Assembly: GCA_027858965.1 (NCBI GenBank)
Contig: JAQIBS010000168.1
Span: 1-64,000 of the forward strand
Origin: Kiritimatiellia bacterium
GTDB taxonomy: Bacteria > Verrucomicrobiota > Kiritimatiellia > RFP12 > UBA1067
DNA: 64,000 nucleotides
Reading direction: 5' to 3'
Positions 58,361 to 64,000 of this stretch are shown piece after piece. The translations under genes were made by a program, and so were the position numbers. Position 1 is the stretch's first letter. Each line of letters starts with the position of its first letter. The notes under the pieces are model-generated. The model ran no database searches, had not been told where the DNA came from, and saw only the letters and a program-made list of their open reading frames with translations.

Positions 58361-61300
58361 TCAAGGATTCCACCATGGAGCCATCTGTTCCTCAACCGAC
58401 CTATCGACCTTATGACCGCGGAGATATTCCTTCATCCGTCTGCCTCGCACCTTGGTATCACGCCGATGATTTGTAACGCAGTCCCAATGACGCCAAAAAT
58501 GACGGATTAGAGCTTCCTTCCGAGGGTTGCTACCCGGCACAGGAAATCCAGCACCCTCTTCTTCTATTTCACGCCATACCATACACGACGGTAGCAGCGC
58601 CGGTTTCATAATATGTAGTTCACGTGAAACAGCGTACTCGTCTGTAAAGCCCAATGCTCTACGATACGCGTTTCTACAAGCAACGTCCTGACGTCGAACA
58701 CCAAGAGCCCAGAAAACATGATCACGCACCCAACAACTAGGATCTTTATCAAACAGATCATTTAATACCTGATCAATCGAATCCCCCCAGAGCCACGCTA
58801 TGACACTCACAGCCAGTGCCCGATCCTTAGACAGTTTGCTTTCCAGTAGCAACTCACATACAGCAAAGAGTTCCATTTCCGAACCCATGCGTATCGCATA
58901 TAGAGCCAGCCCCATGATGACTTCGTCATTGTCCGCTTGGACAAGCGTTGCCCTCCGAATATGTGAAATACCCTTAGCTCTATTAAGGATAGGGAGCCAT
59001 GTCGTAGATGGAACCAGTTCAGCTTCACAGATTGTATATACACAACTACTGGAGACAGACCGCAATCGTTCCCAATACGCATAAGCATCAATTGGATGTA
59101 GCCTAAGCATTACCGACAACAAGCAATGAGGAAACACACCCATTTTTGCCAAAATGCCTTGTGATGCCAGCACACTTTTGAAAAACTGATCGCAGTAAGT
59201 TTTGAACTCACAAGGATAGCGTTCTGCCCACGATAAAAGAGCATGCTCATCATTGAAATCACGGAGCGCAAATCCCTTCCATTTCTGGAGGGCATCCTCA
59301 CTTGCCTGCCACTCCGCTAAATGGACATTTGCATCTTCCACACAGCCCGCCTCTACATCTGCGTTGCGGCCCCACGAATTCAACCCGAGAAATATAGTTT
59401 TCGACTTGTCTTTGATATCAACAGGGCCATGAAAGATCACACAACCATCGGGACTCAGCTCAAAGCGCGTCACCTTTGGGGTGATGTCCCCGTCAACGGC
59501 CGCAGCGCATTGGCATGCCAGCCAAAGTATTTCTTGTCCCCAATTCCGAAAACCCTCATCATCTTGACACAGGAGAAATATGCGACCAGAGTGAGCCAGC
59601 ATTTCGGTACCACGGCTCGCCCACAGCATCATCAACTCTTTCACTGTGCCTTCAGGCAGGTATCCATACCGAAGCATATACACAAAGTCCTCATCCTGCA
59701 AACACACAGCAAGTTCTGGATTATCGCGAATCAGGGAAGGCAGCCGGGATGTAGCAGAGCGAGCCAAAAGGCGTATGCAGTCATCACGACATTGGGCTGG
59801 GCACCCTTGAGTAAGCAGACCTATAGCCCACTTAGCAGCCGTATCATCGTCCCCTACTGCATTAGACCATAGAGTCAACCAGTACTCCATCCTCTCAACT
59901 GCCCCAGGTTCTCTCCTCCAGTCTGGAATCTCACAGATTGTGATTGCGCGATGCTGTGCAAGACTTACCACACATGCAGGTTTTAACATACGAAGCAATT
60001 CTGTAATACTCATCAGATCAACGAGCAGATAGCCTCTCTTAGCACGAAAATTTTCTGTATCAACCAAGTACGCTATAATCTGATCGTCACCACCGTGTAG
60101 AAGAATCCACTCCAGCAGCATCTCCGATGTAAAAGGACTGATGTTGTTGCGGTGTTTTTGCACACACAGATCAATAGCTTGTTGAACACGATTATTTTCA
60201 TGATGCCAGATAAAGCCTTGGAAATGATGGAATATTTCATAATTGGGTAAAGCATCCCCGGCGAGAGTCCTTTCAAGCGGGCCGACACAAATACTTTCAA
60301 ACTCTTCAGGGTCCAGCTTCAAAGCCCAAGACCATAGCCCATCGAAAAACCATCGATCAATGCTTACATTCTCGGGATTGCAGCATCTACGGAAAAGTTC
60401 CATAATCTCGATCTTCGCTTCATCTATTATCTCTGGCAGATCATCACGAACAGCAAGTAATTCCATGTTATGCACCCAACTACGCGGATTATCCAGCATG
60501 AATAATCTAGGATCTCCGTGTTTCCGTATAGACTCTTCTACTGATGCCAGCCCAATCCTTTCCGAGTTTTTCTTTGTATTTTGAATACCCAAGCCCTCTG
60601 TGATCAGCCATTGGTATGCTTCATTGATATCAGATCTGGTTTCGTTATCATAAAGCAATTGCAACGCGGGGACAAACGATTCCGTGTATATCCACCTCAT
60701 CAGCACTTTCAAAGTATTATAAGGCCATTTAGCCGGGAACCGGTTTTCACCATGAACCTCTATCGATAAGTTTGCCGACGCATAGCACTCTGCCAAGATG
60801 GGCAGCATAGATTCATCAGGTTTCTGAGACAGGATTGATATGGCTATCGGAGTAAGACGTAGCTGCACATTATTGGGTACAACAGGCAACTGAATGCCTT
60901 CCCATTTCCTATGTTTTTCACCAACAGGCTGTCCCTCACTCCACGTCACCAACAACCATCGACGCAATATAGACGCCAATTCGGCGTGATCGTTCGAACC
61001 ACTCCTCCATAAGCGAGCGAGCGGTGCCACGGCCACCTTCTCTGGACTTCCAGCACGCGGTGAAATCAACAGATCTTCGATAAATAAACCATAGGCATTC
61101 AAACGATGCTTGCACCAGAAATCCAATTGATCCTCCCGACCAAAGATATTGTGCGAACAAAACCATGCTAAAATTCCACCTGCCACCGACACATCAGACA
61201 ACGTCGCCTCCCCAGCTAAGGAAAGTTGCAATGCAACAAGGATACCAAGAGTACGACGTGAATCAGACAAGCCCGGTTCAAGCAGTTCATGAATGCGATC

Positions 61301-63016
61301 CGCAATAGCCAACACATCCCCTAAGTTTGTTGTCTGCAGATGCCTCAGAATCAAAAGTCCCCACGCAAGTGCTACGTGATCATCAGAAAGCATTGCTGAC
61401 ACCCGCCCCGATTTCTTAAACATCTTTGAGTCAAGTAATTGTGATCGCAGTTCTAGGTATTGGCCGCCGAACAAAGAATTGAGCTGATTGTCTGATAGTG
61501 CCCCATCAGGACTTAATCCTTCTGCTATAGAAGATAGAAGCTCCTTAGCATCAAGGGGATTGATCAGCTTCAAGCCATTAGTAACCACAGGATCAAGCCC
61601 CGTCTCGATCTTTGCCAGCAGATCGTACCACCAAATGACCGCTGGCGTCATGATCTCAACCGACGGCATTCTGGATTTCACGCGCAAAAATACAGAAAAT
61701 AACCGCGGAAAATACAGCAACCCTGCTGCATCTTTTGGAAGATCTTTTTTTGTCAGACTATTGCGAGATAAAACCTTCATGAATTCAGCTTCACTATAGG
61801 GAAGAACGACAAAAGTCGTAGCACGTTCACCTATGACGGACAAAGGGTTACCAGGCATAGAACTCAGCGAACGTGTACTAAACACAACGCGAAGTGATTT
61901 TGGAAGTCGCCAATTGTCTATATTCTCAGACGGCCCATCATATACGCTGGCCACATGATCAATACTTCTGCCCAAAAGAGACCCAATAATCCGCTCAGCA
62001 GCAACAGGGCAACTCTTTTCATTCATGCCATCCAAAACAAGCAGTATTGGTAGTTTCCATCGCAATTCAAGGTTTTGATATAGACGCTGACACAAGTACA
62101 TATCAGAATCAGGCACCCCAAGACACACTTGAAATGCTGTTTCAACGGCTCCCCGAATATTGTTTAAACCCTGCCAGTGGATAGAATCCAGCCAAAGCAC
62201 CAATGCATCACCTGAGATCGCAATTTTCCAAGCCTCTTGAGCCATAATCCAAGATTTACCACACCCCTCTTCTCCTTCTACAAACAGCAATGGCACGTCG
62301 CCCTTCCACCACTCCCTGAATCCAATTGCAGAGTCATTTCGTATTATGGCTTTAGAAAGCTGGATAGAATAAGACATCGGTGATCTTTTGACTACCGAGT
62401 CGATCTCAAATCGGCGACGAAGATATGGCACACATTTTTCACGGCAGGAATTGTACGAATCTTCATCTATTAATGATGCTGGATATATATCAGATGACAT
62501 ATGCAAATACTGTTCTGCAATCCAGAATATATCAGGATCACTCAAATTTTCTGACAGTGCTTGTCCGTCAAATATCTGAAGATCCACACCATGCTTATCG
62601 AGACACCAATTAATAAGTTTATTTCGTTTCGCAATAGGCAGATCCTCAACACAAAAATATACTATGGGGCGCTTCTCTTGCGTATTACTGAAAATGGAAT
62701 TAACGTCTGACTTAATTTTTGAGAAAATCTTTTGTTTAAGAGAGCATGCAAAAAACACATCCCCATTTTTGGTTCCACCCTCAAACAGCTTCGTGTCCTC
62801 TAAAACAAATGCGTCATCTAAAAATGTATTATATGTTTCAAAATCTCGTCCTTGGTCTCCGCCTGCCCCTACAGGTCCTGTTGCAGGAAGTAAGTTTCTA
62901 CAAATCCTTTGTCGGGAAAACTCACGTGTGATATCTTCAAAATAATGATGCTTATTCTGAACCTTAAGTTGCTCCAGCTGAAATCTTATCTGAGCCCTTA
63001 CATTTTGAATCGTCAT
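58361..63016 (-). CDS. 1551-aa STAND-type NTPase with N-terminal restriction-nuclease-like domain and long helical C-terminus (putative antiviral protein)
   Basis: N-terminal GPVGAGGDQGRDFETY...VFFACSLKQKI; Walker A FVEGEEGCGKSWIM; Walker B PILLVLDGMNEK; long helical-repeat C-terminus; adjacent to type I HsdS. Confidence 0.8.
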   Translation of the reverse strand: MTIQNVRAQIRFQLEQLKVQNKHHYFEDITREFSRQRICRNLLPATGPVGAGGDQGRDFETYNTFLDDAFVLEDTKLFEGGTKNGDVFFACSLKQKIFSKIKSDVNSIFSNTQEKRPIVYFCVEDLPIAKRNKLINWCLDKHGVDLQIFDGQALSENLSDPDIFWIAEQYLHMSSDIYPASLIDEDSYNSCREKCVPYLRRRFEIDSVVKRSPMSYSIQLSKAIIRNDSAIGFREWWKGDVPLLFVEGEEGCGKSWIMAQEAWKIAISGDALVLWLDSIHWQGLNNIRGAVETAFQVCLGVPDSDMYLCQRLYQNLELRWKLPILLVLDGMNEKSCPVAAERIIGSLLGRSIDHVASVYDGPSENIDNWRLPKSLRVVFSTRSLSSMPGNPLSVIGERATTFVVLPYSEAEFMKVLSRNSLTKKDLPKDAAGLLYFPRLFSVFLRVKSRMPSVEIMTPAVIWWYDLLAKIETGLDPVVTNGLKLINPLDAKELLSSIAEGLSPDGALSDNQLNSLFGGQYLELRSQLLDSKMFKKSGRVSAMLSDDHVALAWGLLILRHLQTTNLGDVLAIADRIHELLEPGLSDSRRTLGILVALQLSLAGEATLSDVSVAGGILAWFCSHNIFGREDQLDFWCKHRLNAYGLFIEDLLISPRAGSPEKVAVAPLARLWRSGSNDHAELASILRRWLLVTWSEGQPVGEKHRKWEGIQLPVVPNNVQLRLTPIAISILSQKPDESMLPILAECYASANLSIEVHGENRFPAKWPYNTLKVLMRWIYTESFVPALQLLYDNETRSDINEAYQWLITEGLGIQNTKKNSERIGLASVEESIRKHGDPRLFMLDNPRSWVHNMELLAVRDDLPEIIDEAKIEIMELFRRCCNPENVSIDRWFFDGLWSWALKLDPEEFESICVGPLERTLAGDALPNYEIFHHFQGFIWHHENNRVQQAIDLCVQKHRNNISPFTSEMLLEWILLHGGDDQIIAYLVDTENFRAKRGYLLVDLMSITELLRMLKPACVVSLAQHRAITICEIPDWRREPGAVERMEYWLTLWSNAVGDDDTAAKWAIGLLTQGCPAQCRDDCIRLLARSATSRLPSLIRDNPELAVCLQDEDFVYMLRYGYLPEGTVKELMMLWASRGTEMLAHSGRIFLLCQDDEGFRNWGQEILWLACQCAAAVDGDITPKVTRFELSPDGCVIFHGPVDIKDKSKTIFLGLNSWGRNADVEAGCVEDANVHLAEWQASEDALQKWKGFALRDFNDEHALLSWAERYPCEFKTYCDQFFKSVLASQGILAKMGVFPHCLLSVMLRLHPIDAYAYWERLRSVSSSCVYTICEAELVPSTTWLPILNRAKGISHIRRATLVQADNDEVIMGLALYAIRMGSEMELFAVCELLLESKLSKDRALAVSVIAWLWGDSIDQVLNDLFDKDPSCWVRDHVFWALGVRRQDVACRNAYRRALGFTDEYAVSRELHIMKPALLPSCMVWREIEEEGAGFPVPGSNPRKEALIRHFWRHWDCVTNHRRDTKVRGRRMKEYLRGHKVDRSVEEQMAPWWNP

Positions 63017-63075
63017 TGACTTCCTTCTTTTCGAGATCTCTTACTATTATAATAGCCATTGACTATCACACACGT

Positions 63076-64000
63076 TTAGCCACCCGAAAACGCCTCTTTC
63101 AATACAGCCTGCATGAGTTTTTCGGCATTGCTCTGATTTTGAGCTATTTGATTTTCCAGTTGGTCGCATAAAGAAACTAACTTTTCAACTTTAGTTACAA
63201 TCATTTTTTGTTCAGCAAGAGGAGGCAGCGCAATGACATTAGTTTTAATCTTCATCATATTAAGATTTGGCTGGGCACCCCCTTGCGCCTGTGCTCTTAT
63301 ATCAACATAATTCTTTTTGAAATGTGTTTTGATAAATTGATTTAGTTCTCTTGAAAACAAATACAATGAAATCGTAGCGCAAGCTTGATTGGTTGCTGCA
63401 TCAATCATTAGTTCTGTAATTTGCCCTCGCGTCTTTCCTTGTCCATACATAGCAACAACAAGTGTACTAACCGGATAAACACTACAATTGGTTTCACGTA
63501 ACGCCTTATCAGTGATTTTATTTTTTGTGGTTCTGACAAATCCTAAACCCGTATCTGAACTTGTCATCCAATTAACGATTCCTCCATAATACAGAGGCTC
63601 AGATGTCAATGGTGTCGCACCTGTTCCTATATTTGCTACTTCCGCCAATCGACACCACTCCCAACCATCCGGCAGTTCAAACAATTTTTCTTTTTCGGTA
63701 ATTGGCGGCAGGGATTTCGGCTTCTTGATTTTTCCTTCTTTAACCAGTTTGGCTTTCTCTACCTGTATGCGGGAGAGGAGTCCGCTTGCCGGCTCGACAT
63801 CGGGATTCTGCTTGCGCCAATCGGCGGTAAGTTTGCCTTCTATCGCATCCTGCAAAATTTGCTGACGGAGCTTCTTTAGAAGAGTTTGCTGGTTAGTGAG
63901 TTCAGTGTTAAGTTTACCGTTGCTCTCTTTTACTCGCCTAAAAGCAGTGATAAATGCTTTTTGTTCTTCAAGTCCAGGTAGGTGAATTTGCTGGTTGAAA
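63076..64000 (-). CDS. hsdS: Type I restriction-modification specificity subunit, partial (runs off window end)
   Basis: LPDGWEWCRLAEVANIGTGATP TRD start; IALPPLAEQKMIVTKVEKLVSLCDQLE conserved region; upstream frame QQIHLPGLEEQKAFITAF.. stays open to 64000. Confidence 0.9.
   Translation of the reverse strand, partial: FNQQIHLPGLEEQKAFITAFRRVKESNGKLNTELTNQQTLLKKLRQQILQDAIEGKLTADWRKQNPDVEPASGLLSRIQVEKAKLVKEGKIKKPKSLPPITEKEKLFELPDGWEWCRLAEVANIGTGATPLTSEPLYYGGIVNWMTSSDTGLGFVRTTKNKITDKALRETNCSVYPVSTLVVAMYGQGKTRGQITELMIDAATNQACATISLYLFSRELNQFIKTHFKKNYVDIRAQAQGGAQPNLNMMKIKTNVIALPPLAEQKMIVTKVEKLVSLCDQLENQIAQNQSNAEKLMQAVLKEAFSGG

Noticed and set aside
58222-58476. 84-aa plus ORF containing GKEGTRTPDL
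   Set aside because: GTRTPDL peptides are a common artefact of reading antisense to tRNA-like sequence; treated as a possible tRNA remnant instead.

Overview
This 64 kb window comes from a bacterium whose gene content resembles the PVC group (Kiritimatiellota/Lentisphaerae-like); that placement is inferred from content only. Four blocks are visible. (1) ~1-22 kb and 35-39 kb: exported carbohydrate-degradation genes, including Gfo/Idh/MocA oxidoreductases, a sulfatase, a GH78-like rhamnosidase, LamG/BNR proteins, a giant autotransporter-type beta-strand protein and a XylR-type regulator. The same stretch holds a Ni-superoxide dismutase, a coiled-coil/NYN nuclease and a LexA/UmuD + Y-family polymerase pair with a GAAC-N4-GTTC SOS-like box. 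(2) ~23-35 kb: a decayed HerA plus AAA ATPase locus, an RsmC-like methyltransferase bracketed by inverted repeat copies, a FIST lipoprotein, and a two-component signalling cluster containing a G10 tract that splits one ORF. (3) ~39-51 kb: housekeeping genes (rplS-trmD-rpsP, clpC-mcsB-like-mcsA, nifU-nifS, radical SAM, yebC). (4) ~53-64 kb: a defence-type accessory island with PIN + XRE/ImmA, an interrupted nuclease-like gene, DUF2335 with a small partner ORF, an orphan AAA ATPase, a 1551-aa nuclease-like/STAND NTPase and a type I HsdS. The strongest unexplained signal is intergenic: many degenerate 7-10-mer word arrays, several with an inverted counterpart nearby. One inverted pair brackets a stand-alone S23-type four-helix-bundle gene. 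All calls come from reading the sequence and the ORF track; no database search was run.
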